Shown: piece after piece, positions 1-6,660 of the stretch
How positions within the stretch are numbered: the stretch's first letter is position 1
How the letters are laid out: each line of letters begins with the position of its first letter
Source of the DNA: Dehalococcoidia bacterium
GTDB taxonomy: Bacteria > Chloroflexota > Dehalococcoidia > Tepidiformales > Tepidiformaceae
NCBI GenBank assembly: GCA_023228745.1
Contig: JALOAP010000108.1
Coordinates: 1-8,772 of the forward strand
DNA: 8,772 nucleotides
Reading direction: 5' to 3'
Made by a program: the position numbers and the translations under genes
Notes under the pieces: generated by a model
The model's database searches: none
Seen by the model: only the letters and a program-made list of their open reading frames with translations
Told to the model about the DNA's origin: nothing

Positions 1-20
1 GCCATATTCATCACTCCGTC

Positions 21-78
21 TTTGCCCGGCTACCTGCTCGTGAATGGACGCGGGAAGGCTGCGGCCCTGCCGGGCAAA
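21..78. repeat. Perfect 10-bp inverted repeat with 38-base spacer
   Basis: The left arm TTTGCCCGGC is at 21-30 and its exact reverse complement GCCGGGCAAA is at 69-78. The spacer is long for a terminator and no T-tract follows. It could be a paired operator half-site arrangement, a stem in a leader RNA, or chance in GC-rich DNA. Confidence 0.45.
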
Positions 79-120
79 TGGCAAGACGGCCCTACGCGGG
101 CCCTCCGCCGCCCCCTCCCG

Positions 121-126
121 TAGAAT
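121..126 (+). promoter_or_regulatory. Candidate -10 box for the crotonase-family gene
   Basis: TAGAAT matches the sigma-70 -10 consensus at four of six positions and lies 27 bases before the start codon, leaving room for a short leader with the Shine-Dalgarno sequence. No convincing -35 box is seen 16-18 bases upstream, where the sequence is almost all G and C. The call rests on the hexamer alone. Confidence 0.25.
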
Positions 127-139
127 CCTCTCACTGCGC

Positions 140-146
140 AGGAGGA
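140..146 (+). promoter_or_regulatory. Shine-Dalgarno site fixing the start at 154
   Basis: AGGAGGA ends 7 bases before the ATG at 154. This near-perfect anti-16S match at ideal spacing supports that ATG as the true start. Confidence 0.85.
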
Positions 147-153
147 ATCACCG

Positions 154-960
154 ATGGACTACCAGGCCATTCTCTACGACGTCGAGAACGCCGTCGCCAC
201 TATCACCCTGAACAAGCCAGAGCGCCTCAACGCTTTCGACGACGAGATGCTCGCCGAATGGCATCACGCGTTGCAACGCGCGGACCAGGACCCCGGTGTT
301 CGCGTCATCATCCTTACCGGCGCCGGCCGCGGCTTTTGCAGCGGCATGAACGTACAGGCCGAAGCCTCCGGTGCCGGCGTTCTCCGCTCCGAATCGACCG
401 TGGCGGAGCGCCGCCATAGCCTGCGGGACCGCGTCCATCCCATCCCCCGCACGCTCATCCAGCTCGAAAAGCCGTACATCGCTGCCATCAACGGCGCCGC
501 CGCCGGAGCCGGCATGGATATGGCCTCGATGGCGGACATCCGCTTTGCCTCCTCCAACGCCCGCATGGGCATGACCTACGTCCGCATGGGTCTCGTTCCT
601 GGCGATGGCGGGTGCTACAGCCTGCCGCGCGCGGTTGGCACTCAGCGGGCGCTCGACCTCATCTGGAGCGGCCGCATGATCACGGCGCAGGAAGCCCTCG
701 AGTATGGCTACGTCCTCGCCGTCTATGAGCCGGCTGAGTTGATGCCTCGTGTCCGGGAGTACGCCGAGCAACTCGCGAAAGGGCCGGCGACTGCGCTGCA
801 GCTTTCGAAGAAGCTCGTCTACCGCTCCGCCAACATCCCCTTTGACGAGCACCTGGACATGGCTCAGATGGCGATGTTCATCGCTCAGACGACGGAAGAC
901 GCGAAGGAAGGCCCTCGCGCTTTTGTGGAAAAGCGGGAACCGCAATTCAAGGGGTTCTAA
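154..960 (+). CDS. Enoyl-CoA hydratase/isomerase (crotonase) family protein
   Basis: This 268-residue cytoplasmic protein has the usual length and order of a crotonase fold. It should bind an acyl-CoA and stabilise a thioester enolate in an oxyanion hole. Visible signatures are NKPERLNAF (20-28), the oxyanion and CoA-binding loop GFCSGMNV (60-67), the second oxyanion strand AAINGAAAGAGMDMA (110-124) with ADIRFAS after it, and GLVPGDGG (146-153). By eye alignment to rat mitochondrial crotonase, catalytic Glu144 is replaced by Asp122 and Glu164 by Tyr142. An extra acid, Asp151, sits in the PGDGG turn. The protein may therefore not be a plain 2-enoyl-CoA hydratase: isomerase, dienoyl-CoA hydratase or hydrolase activity is equally possible. 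Family membership is secure and the substrate is unknown. A strong Shine-Dalgarno sequence fixes the start. The gene stands alone and ends at a hairpin shared with the converging penicillin-binding protein gene. Confidence 0.93.
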   Translation: MDYQAILYDVENAVATITLNKPERLNAFDDEMLAEWHHALQRADQDPGVRVIILTGAGRGFCSGMNVQAEASGAGVLRSESTVAERRHSLRDRVHPIPRTLIQLEKPYIAAINGAAAGAGMDMASMADIRFASSNARMGMTYVRMGLVPGDGGCYSLPRAVGTQRALDLIWSGRMITAQEALEYGYVLAVYEPAELMPRVREYAEQLAKGPATALQLSKKLVYRSANIPFDEHLDMAQMAMFIAQTTEDAKEGPRAFVEKREPQFKGF

Positions 961-985
961 CGCCTCGTGGCGTCGTAGCGAACAT

Positions 986-1016
986 CGAACGGCCGGGCTT
1001 TCTCCCCGGCCGTTCG
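986..1016. terminator. Bidirectional hairpin terminator between convergent genes
   Basis: A perfect 12-bp stem, CGAACGGCCGGG (986-997) pairing with CCCGGCCGTTCG (1005-1016), encloses a 7-base loop. It lies 25 bases after the stop of the crotonase-family gene and 4 bases after the stop of the converging penicillin-binding protein gene. A long uridine tract is missing on either side, as is common in GC-rich genomes, so release may be inefficient or aided by other factors. The position and stem strength make a shared terminator the best reading. Confidence 0.75.
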
Positions 1017-1020
1017 CGTT

Positions 1021-3867
1021 CTAGTCGTCGTCGCCCCGGCCGCGGCCACGGCCGGAGTTGCCATCATCCGATGAGCCACTACCGCCGCCTCCGCGTCCAC
1101 TGCCGTTCCCGCCACTATTGGCAGGCTGCGTGGGCTGGGCTGTGACGGTCGCCGGCGGTGGCGTTGGCTGTGCGGGTTGAGTCGGCTGCGGTGGTTGTGT
1201 TGGCACCGGTGTGGGCGCCGCAGCTGGAGGTGTGGTCCCTGCGACCGAGTCGCCGTTGCTCGGCGGCGGTGGCGCCGCCACCTGCCCGGCCCGAGTCGGG
1301 ATGCCGTACCGCCGTGCAAGTGCGACGGCTAGCTCCGGCTTGAAGGCCGGCAGCGGCATAAAGCCTTTCCCTTCGCAGTCGCCCGCGTACGTGATGTCCG
1401 TCCGCTGCCAGCCATCGATCCGCTGGTTGCACCCTCCGCGGCGCCCCCGCTCGGTTGTTGCCGTCTGGAACGGTCCGAATTTCACATTGGCTGGCCGAAG
1501 TTCGTCGAATCCTGCCGGCGTCGTGAAGACCTCCGCGTCGCGCAGGAAGAGGTGGTACTGCCCCATCCACCGCTTGAACAGCCGCACGGTGGTGTTCGCC
1601 GCGGCGTAGTTGGCACTCGGCCCGTCTCGCACGAGTGATTTGTCGGCGTTCCCGACCCAGACAGCGGTGGCCGCGTAGCGCGAATATCCGTTCATCCAGG
1701 TGGCCAGCGTGTCGTTTGCGCTCTGGAAGCCCTGCTGCGTGCCGGTCTTCACGCCCCCTGGGATCTTCACGCCGTCCACAAAGAAATCGAGCGCCAGGTC
1801 ATCGTTCGAAGCGCCGCAGCCCCAGATGATGACGCGCGCGGTGCAGTCCGACATCACCGAATGCAGCATCCACACTGAACCCGGGTCCACCACCTGCACC
1901 CGTTGCAGGTCGGCACCATGTTCGTACAACAACTCACCGTTGATCCCTTCGACGCGGAGCACTGTCACCGGGTCCAGCGCGCGCGTGCCCGGGAGCCGCA
2001 GGTACCCGCGCTGGAATAGGAGCCGCTGCTGCAGGGCACGGTCGTAGTCGTCCCCTTCTGCGGTAGAAAGCGACAGGAGGTCGTCCGGGTCGATCACCTC
2101 CCCATAAGCGGGCACACCCACCATGAACCCCATATTCGCAATCGTCGCGTTCATGTAGGCCATGTCGATCGGCCGCACATTCGCACCGCCCGTGGCGATG
2201 GACGGCCCATAGCGCACCGCATCATGCGAGTAGAACGTCGGGTCGAAGCTGTCCTGGAGCGTGGTGATGCCCAGCGCTTTTGCCATGCCGATCACGTTCT
2301 CGATGCCCGCTTCCGTCGCCACCCTGAACGCCGGGACATTCTGCGACCCGCCAAGCGCCAGCCGCATCGTGATCAGCCCTTCGCCTCCACCGCCGGGCCG
2401 CGGGTTCGTGATGGTGACCCGATTCTCGGGCAGGACGTTCTGGTCGTCACTCAGCGAGAGCGGACTGGTGTCCCAGATACTGGAGAGCGGCGTCTTCTGC
2501 AGCTTGTCGAGCCATGTCAAATACACCGCCGGCTTGAATGACGAGCCCGGCTGATTGATCTCCGTCAACTGGTCGATGTTCCCGGCAATCGTGGGGTCGG
2601 AGGTGTTCCTGGGGTCGATGTTGGGCGCATAGACGATGACCTGTCCGGTCGCGGGCTCGATGGTCGCAATTGCTGCGTTATGGCAGTCGCACCGCGCCTC
2701 CAGCCCGCTGATGATGGCCGCATACATCATCTCCTGGGCCTTCTGCGTCTTCGCCCAGTCCAGGCTGCTGGTCACGGTGTAGCCGCCGCTCCGCACACTG
2801 TCCGCGCAGCTGTCAGTCCCGGGCGTCCGCGGCAGCAGGCCTGCTTCGCACATCCGCACCAGGCGTGGCTCCACTTGTGACTCGATCCAGGCCTGGGCTT
2901 TCATCTCCGGCGTCGACGGGTAGACCTTGATGACCTCCCGCTTCGCCTGCGCGACCTGTGCCGGTGTTGCTCGCCCGTGTGCCACCATCAGGTCGAGAAC
3001 GTATTCTTGGCGCAACTTGGCCTCGCCCGCGAGTGTGGTCCGTCCGAGTTCGTCCACCGCACAGGCGTCGCCCTCCATCACGCAGTTCAGGCGCGGGTGA
3101 TACTTGGTCGGCGCCGAAGGGATGCCGGCCAGCACCGCCGCTTCGGCCAGCGTCAGGTCCTTCGCGTGCTTGCGGAAGTACCCTTCCGCGGCCGCTTCGA
3201 TGCCCACATACCGGTCCGCATACGAAATCGAGTTCAGGTACCACTCCAGGATCTGCTCCTTGGGTGCGTCCTGTTCGAGCTCGAAGGCGTAGGCGATTTC
3301 CTTCAGCTTCCGGTCCAGCGTCCGCGGCGCGATACAGACCTTCGTGCCATCTACCACCTCGCAGTCAGTGCTCAGGTAGATGTTCTTCACGAGCTGCTGC
3401 GTGATCGAAGAGCCCCCGGTCCCGGAGCCAATCCCTCCCCCGGCGTAGTTCTCCCAGGCCGCACGGATGAGCCCCGTCGGGTTCACTCCCGGGTTCGTCC
3501 AGAAGCTATTGTCCTCCGTTGAAACCGTGGCCTCGATCATCCACGGCGACATCTCCGCCAGTGGGATCGGGTTCAAGAGTTGCCCCTGGGGATTAAAGAT
3601 CGCGCCGAGGTACACGCCCTCGTCCGGCCCCCCGCGGTCGTAGATCTTTGTCAGTCCCACGTACCGCTCGGCGATCTTCTCCTCGATAGGTACGTAGCCG
3701 TCCGCATACGATTGGTACGCGAAGAACAGCGCGCCCATCGCACCCGCGGCCGAGACGGAAACGAACGCGAAGAGCGCCAGTGCGAACGGGAGAATCCAAC
3801 GTACGCCCTGGCCCCGGCGATCCTCGTACCGATTGCGAAGCAAGCGCCGCTTCACCACTACGTTCAC
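1021..3867 (-). CDS. Bifunctional class A penicillin-binding protein (PBP1-type)
   Basis: This 948-residue bitopic inner-membrane enzyme should polymerise lipid II into glycan strands and cross-link the peptides outside the membrane. A short basic cytoplasmic tail (KRRLLRNRYEDRR) precedes one membrane segment at about 24-53. The GT51 glycosyltransferase domain runs from about 85 to 260. It shows EDNSFW with catalytic Glu118, GGSSITQQLVKN (151-162), RKLKE with second acid Glu190, and YLNSISYADRYVGIEAAAEGYF (210-231). The transpeptidase domain has SSFK (Ser442 nucleophile, Lys445), SQN (508-510) and KTGT (707-710). A Pro/Thr/Gln tail (about 866-917) ends in Gly/Ser/Arg/Asp residues. All 12 cysteines are extracytoplasmic and fall in six close pairs. 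An ATG 54 bases upstream is in frame, but the GTG at 3867 has GGAGGGG seven bases before it and places the basic tail correctly. The gene is monocistronic. Family certain; no paralogue name is assigned. Confidence 0.96.
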   Translation of the reverse strand: MNVVVKRRLLRNRYEDRRGQGVRWILPFALALFAFVSVSAAGAMGALFFAYQSYADGYVPIEEKIAERYVGLTKIYDRGGPDEGVYLGAIFNPQGQLLNPIPLAEMSPWMIEATVSTEDNSFWTNPGVNPTGLIRAAWENYAGGGIGSGTGGSSITQQLVKNIYLSTDCEVVDGTKVCIAPRTLDRKLKEIAYAFELEQDAPKEQILEWYLNSISYADRYVGIEAAAEGYFRKHAKDLTLAEAAVLAGIPSAPTKYHPRLNCVMEGDACAVDELGRTTLAGEAKLRQEYVLDLMVAHGRATPAQVAQAKREVIKVYPSTPEMKAQAWIESQVEPRLVRMCEAGLLPRTPGTDSCADSVRSGGYTVTSSLDWAKTQKAQEMMYAAIISGLEARCDCHNAAIATIEPATGQVIVYAPNIDPRNTSDPTIAGNIDQLTEINQPGSSFKPAVYLTWLDKLQKTPLSSIWDTSPLSLSDDQNVLPENRVTITNPRPGGGGEGLITMRLALGGSQNVPAFRVATEAGIENVIGMAKALGITTLQDSFDPTFYSHDAVRYGPSIATGGANVRPIDMAYMNATIANMGFMVGVPAYGEVIDPDDLLSLSTAEGDDYDRALQQRLLFQRGYLRLPGTRALDPVTVLRVEGINGELLYEHGADLQRVQVVDPGSVWMLHSVMSDCTARVIIWGCGASNDDLALDFFVDGVKIPGGVKTGTQQGFQSANDTLATWMNGYSRYAATAVWVGNADKSLVRDGPSANYAAANTTVRLFKRWMGQYHLFLRDAEVFTTPAGFDELRPANVKFGPFQTATTERGRRGGCNQRIDGWQRTDITYAGDCEGKGFMPLPAFKPELAVALARRYGIPTRAGQVAAPPPPSNGDSVAGTTPPAAAPTPVPTQPPQPTQPAQPTPPPATVTAQPTQPANSGGNGSGRGGGGSGSSDDGNSGRGRGRGDDD

Positions 3868-3874
3868 GCAAATT

Positions 3875-3881
3875 CCCCTCC
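3875..3881 (-). promoter_or_regulatory. Shine-Dalgarno site fixing the PBP GTG start
   Basis: On the minus strand GGAGGGG lies 7 bases before GTG at 3867-3865. It sits inside the longer open frame that begins with ATG at 3921, and it supports the shorter protein. Confidence 0.8.
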
Positions 3882-4011
3882 AGACAAAGACGGCGCCACA
3901 CAGCCCCGCGCCATATGACACCTAGGCTACGGGGCGGGCAGTCAGCGTCTTATCGGCCTTACTCGCGTGCGGATAACAACGCGGTGACAACCTCGCAGCA
4001 TCAGGCCGGGG

Positions 4012-4040
4012 GAGACGCGCGGCGCGCGGCGCTGTAGGCT
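4012..4040 (+). promoter_or_regulatory. Candidate promoter for a leaderless GDPD-like transcript
   Basis: TAGGCT at 4035-4040 has the TAnnnT form of a -10 box and ends 9 bases before the ATG at 4050, so transcription could start at or near the A of the start codon. GAGACG at 4012-4017 lies 17 bases upstream and keeps only the central GAC of TTGACA. No Shine-Dalgarno sequence precedes the ATG, which is what a leaderless message would show. The evidence is suggestive only. Confidence 0.3.
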
Positions 4041-4049
4041 TGCGCCGCC

Positions 4050-4769
4050 ATGCATCCGCTGGTCATTGGTCACGCCGCCGCCGCGGGAGAGGCCCCTGCG
4101 AACACCCTGGCGGGCGTCCGTTCGGCCCTCGCGTCCGGCGCCGAGGCGATGGAGATCGACGTACAACTCTCGGCTGACGGCGTCCCCGTGCTCATGCACG
4201 ACACCACCGTCGATCGGACCACCAGTCTGCGCGGCTCTGTCCGTGACTACACGTTCGCCGAACTGCAGGCCACCGACGCAGGCGAGGGGGAGCCGGTGCC
4301 CTCGCTCGGCCAGGTTCTCGAACTGGTCGCCGGCCGCCTGACAGTCATGTGCGAACTCAAGGCAACGCCGGGGCACGCGGACCAGGACGAGGCTCTCGTA
4401 GACGGTGTACTCGCGGTGATCCGCGTACATGAAGCCCGGAGCTGGGCCGCCATCCACTCGTTTTCACCGGACATCGTTGCACGGTCGCGCGCCACCGACC
4501 CGGGGCTCTCCGCCGCCATTATCAGCCCGGCCGTGCGTGGCCCCCGCCTCGAACGCCTCCTCGGTGCGACGCTGAAACGCAACGCACAGGCCGTCTCGGT
4601 CCACCACGAGTGCGTCGACCGCGCGGCCGTCCTTGCAGCGAAGCGGCGTCAGCTTTGCATCTGGGCCTGGACCGCGGACACTCCCGCCGATTGGCAGCGC
4701 CTCGCCGATGCGGGAGTCGACGGCATCATCACGAACGTGCCGCACCAGCTCCGCGCGTTCCTCGGCTGA
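4050..4769 (+). CDS. Glycerophosphodiester phosphodiesterase (GDPD) family protein
   Basis: This 239-residue protein has no signal peptide, so it is probably cytoplasmic like UgpQ. The family hydrolyses glycerophosphodiesters to glycerol 3-phosphate and an alcohol using a metal ion in a TIM barrel. Family marks in order are IGH (6-8), PANT (16-19), MEIDVQLSADGVPVLMHD (34-51), DRTT (55-58), CELK (101-104), WAWT near 210 and DGIITNVP near the C-terminus. The metal and acid-base residues Glu35, Asp37, His50, Glu102 and Lys104 are present, as is His8. Two usual residues are missing: the Arg of the HRG motif is Ala9, and the Glu of PENT is Ala17. The barrel is complete, so this is not a broken gene, but phosphate binding or substrate choice may differ. 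No Shine-Dalgarno sequence is seen, so the start rests on the conserved motif beginning six residues in. It converges on the DUF2207 gene with 4 bases between. Confidence 0.9.
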   Translation: MHPLVIGHAAAAGEAPANTLAGVRSALASGAEAMEIDVQLSADGVPVLMHDTTVDRTTSLRGSVRDYTFAELQATDAGEGEPVPSLGQVLELVAGRLTVMCELKATPGHADQDEALVDGVLAVIRVHEARSWAAIHSFSPDIVARSRATDPGLSAAIISPAVRGPRLERLLGATLKRNAQAVSVHHECVDRAAVLAAKRRQLCIWAWTADTPADWQRLADAGVDGIITNVPHQLRAFLG

Positions 4770-4773
4770 TCGC

Positions 4774-6660
4774 CTACCAGCTCCCGCCGCCGCCCCCACC
4801 ACCGCCGCCGCCAGATGAACCGCCGCTGAAGCCCGAGCCGCCCGACGAACTCGGAGTGCTCGAGATGGTCGAGGTCACCGAGTTCGAGAAGGTCCTCATG
4901 TTGGCCACAAACAACGCCGTGCTGAAGCGATCGCCCGTGTACCAGCCCAGGGACGTGTCTAGCTCTTCGTTATCCAACTGCTCGAATGCCTTCGCCCACT
5001 TGTCCACCGCGCCGAAGACGATGGCGTAGGGGAGGTAGCGCGCGAAGATGTTCCGCTGCTCGTTGAACTCCTGCATCCGAGTCTCCGCTGTCACGATGTA
5101 GTGGCGGAATCCGAGCACCCGGCGCAACGCCTCGCTGCCGGTCGCTGTCCGGCGCTTCATCGACGGGGCCAGCAACAACAGCGCCACACCGCCGAGCGCG
5201 ACGGGCAGTCCGAGAAGCGCACGCCCGAGCGTGAGCCCCGCGAGAACGGCGAGGCCGGCCCCGAGTGCCACGGCGCCGAGCCCGATGATGAACCAGAGCT
5301 GCTGCGCGCTCTCGGGCTTCGAAGAGAACCAGTGACGCTCCATCGCGTCGGCATAGAGTTCGCTCTTCACCTTCTTCAAGTTCTCCGCGAACTTGTCCTT
5401 CAGCTTCGAGAGCAGCACGCTCTCGCGCCGTGGGAACAGCGCGTCCCAGAGCACCTGTTCATAGGGGAGCAGCGGGTCGTCTTCGTTCTGACGCTTCTCC
5501 AGCCGCCAGTCCTGCTTCCCTCTTCGGCTTTTCTTGGGGATCTCCGTGATGTGCAGGTGCCCGCGCACCGCCAAATCCACGATCGTCGCCGTCACGTCCA
5601 GCGAATCGGCCCGCTCATCGAGGATGACGCCCATCTGCGCCGGCTTGAGTCCGTCCGGCGGCAGGAACTCCACCACCACGTCCTGTTTCGCGAAGAGTGG
5701 CCGCGTGTGCTCCGTCGGGTCGTTCGTCAGGTAGTAGAGCGACCGGTAGGAGCGGTCGCGGCCATGCCGCCACCAAAGCGCCACGACCGCGCCAAGGCTC
5801 AGGATCGCCATAATCACGGCGCCGCCGATTTCGAGCGCGTCCAGCTCGAAGTAATCATCGATGCTCGGTTTGTCGTGAAGGAGCGGCGGGGGCACATCGA
5901 CCGTGCCCTTCGGGAAGCCCACCAGGATGGTTATCCCCTGGCGCCAGAAGAGCGGCCGCGTCGTCGCAAACGTGGCCACACCGTCACCCTCCGCACTCGT
6001 GGCGCATTCGCGCTCCGATCCAACCGAGCCTTCCCAGCACGTGAGTTGGAGGTCTGACCCTCCCGGCACGCGAACTTCGACGCGCGCCGACTCGATAGCC
6101 ACCTGCCACTGGTGTCCCGTTGCGTTCCAGTACAGTTCATCGTGGTTCGGGTACGAATCCAGCGCCCGCTCCAGCCGGTAGCGAATCACATACGTTTGTT
6201 CCCCGCTCACGGTGCGCTTTGCGTCGCCGATCTTGATGTGCTTCACGCCGCCATCGGTGGAAACCTCGTACTTCACAGGGTTGCCAGCGGCGTCCTGCAC
6301 GGAGATCACCTGTACGGGGTACTCGCGTTCAAATCCCGGCCTGCAGGGGTAATCCGGTGTGAACTCCGGCTCGAGCTCCTCCACCGTTTCGTCCGAGCAG
6401 TCCTGCTTCACGATGAGCGAGCGAAAGATGCCGTGCCTGTCCGGAAGGTCTTCGAAGTCCCAGACGATCTGCTCGGTGACGAGGATGCTTCCATCCTCCT
6501 GGATCTCGTAGAGCGCATCGAACGAGCGCATCGCCTCTTCGGCGCGCGCGACTCTTGCGGGCAGCGCCAGCGCTACCGCCAGGAACAGGGCAATCAGAAG
6601 CAGAGGCCGGATACCCGGCTCGGAGACAACTTTCCTCACGGCCGGTATGATCGTCCGCAA
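4774..6660 (-). CDS. DUF2207 domain-containing membrane protein
   Basis: This protein (628 residues from a TTG start) belongs to the DUF2207 family of predicted membrane proteins, whose function is unknown. A signal peptide at about 18-40 ends in ARVARA before EEAM. The outer domain (41-277) carries the family pattern DGSILVTEQIVWDF, HGIFRSL and ELYWNATGHQW. A membrane helix (278-297) leads to a cytoplasmic part with PPDGLKPAQMGVILDE and TATIVDLAVRGHLHI. A helical pair follows (about 455-498), then YLPYAIVFGAVDKWAKAFE and a Ser/Gly tail with ten consecutive glycines ending in SW. Such Gly-rich ends recur in this family. Cysteines 88, 106, 208 and 219 are the only four and all lie outside the membrane. 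The start is uncertain: TTG at 6660 has no good Shine-Dalgarno sequence and GTG at 6639 would also keep the signal peptide. No partner gene hints at a role. Confidence 0.9.
   Translation of the reverse strand: MRTIIPAVRKVVSEPGIRPLLLIALFLAVALALPARVARAEEAMRSFDALYEIQEDGSILVTEQIVWDFEDLPDRHGIFRSLIVKQDCSDETVEELEPEFTPDYPCRPGFEREYPVQVISVQDAAGNPVKYEVSTDGGVKHIKIGDAKRTVSGEQTYVIRYRLERALDSYPNHDELYWNATGHQWQVAIESARVEVRVPGGSDLQLTCWEGSVGSERECATSAEGDGVATFATTRPLFWRQGITILVGFPKGTVDVPPPLLHDKPSIDDYFELDALEIGGAVIMAILSLGAVVALWWRHGRDRSYRSLYYLTNDPTEHTRPLFAKQDVVVEFLPPDGLKPAQMGVILDERADSLDVTATIVDLAVRGHLHITEIPKKSRRGKQDWRLEKRQNEDDPLLPYEQVLWDALFPRRESVLLSKLKDKFAENLKKVKSELYADAMERHWFSSKPESAQQLWFIIGLGAVALGAGLAVLAGLTLGRALLGLPVALGGVALLLLAPSMKRRTATGSEALRRVLGFRHYIVTAETRMQEFNEQRNIFARYLPYAIVFGAVDKWAKAFEQLDNEELDTSLGWYTGDRFSTALFVANMRTFSNSVTSTISSTPSSSGGSGFSGGSSGGGGGGGGGGSW

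Larger units (their letters stand above)
1..153. other. Upstream intergenic region, possibly divergent promoter region
   Basis: No complete gene is supported here. A perfect 10-bp inverted repeat (TTTGCCCGGC at 21-30, GCCGGGCAAA at 69-78) sits in the middle. On the minus strand an ATG at 5-3 is preceded by GGAG (bases 17-14) with 8 bases between, which would suit a divergent gene leaving the left edge. Only the first codon and two further bases of that gene would be present, so this is a guess. On the plus strand, frame 1 is open from base 1 to a TAG at 121-123 (40 codons). That frame could instead be the tail of an upstream gene, but its translation resembles no family I know. Confidence 0.4.
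3868..4049. promoter_or_regulatory. Divergent promoter region between PBP and GDPD-like genes
   Basis: This 182-base gap separates two genes transcribed away from each other, so it must carry both promoters. No consensus -35/-10 pair stands out on the minus strand. CATATG and TAGCCT are possible -10-like elements without a good partner. The sequence next to the GDPD-like gene is a GCGCGCGG-rich run (about 4016-4032). No gene, repeat family or riboswitch was recognised. Confidence 0.5.

Noticed and set aside
78..419. Plus-strand 113-codon frame starting at 78
   Set aside because: It overlaps the crotonase-family gene in another frame and encodes a Pro/Arg-rich low-complexity product with no Shine-Dalgarno site.
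148..945. Minus-strand open frame (265 codons) opposite the crotonase-family gene
   Set aside because: It mirrors the real gene almost exactly and has no recognisable motif or ribosome binding site; the plus strand has a strong one and clear family motifs.
3868..3921. Extension of the penicillin-binding protein to an ATG at 3921
   Set aside because: The extra 18 residues would put an odd hydrophobic, Cys-containing stretch before the basic tail. The GTG at 3867 has an ideally placed Shine-Dalgarno sequence.
4777..4818. CCGCCGCC-type run resembling a simple-sequence repeat
   Set aside because: It is the antisense of the poly-Gly tail of the DUF2207 protein, uses mixed third bases, and such tails recur in the family, so it is coding rather than an independent repeat.
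5101..6057. Plus-strand open frame (318 codons) opposite the DUF2207 gene
   Set aside because: Its product is a low-complexity Arg/Glu/His-rich sequence with no family pattern, while the minus strand shows conserved DUF2207 motifs and membrane helices.
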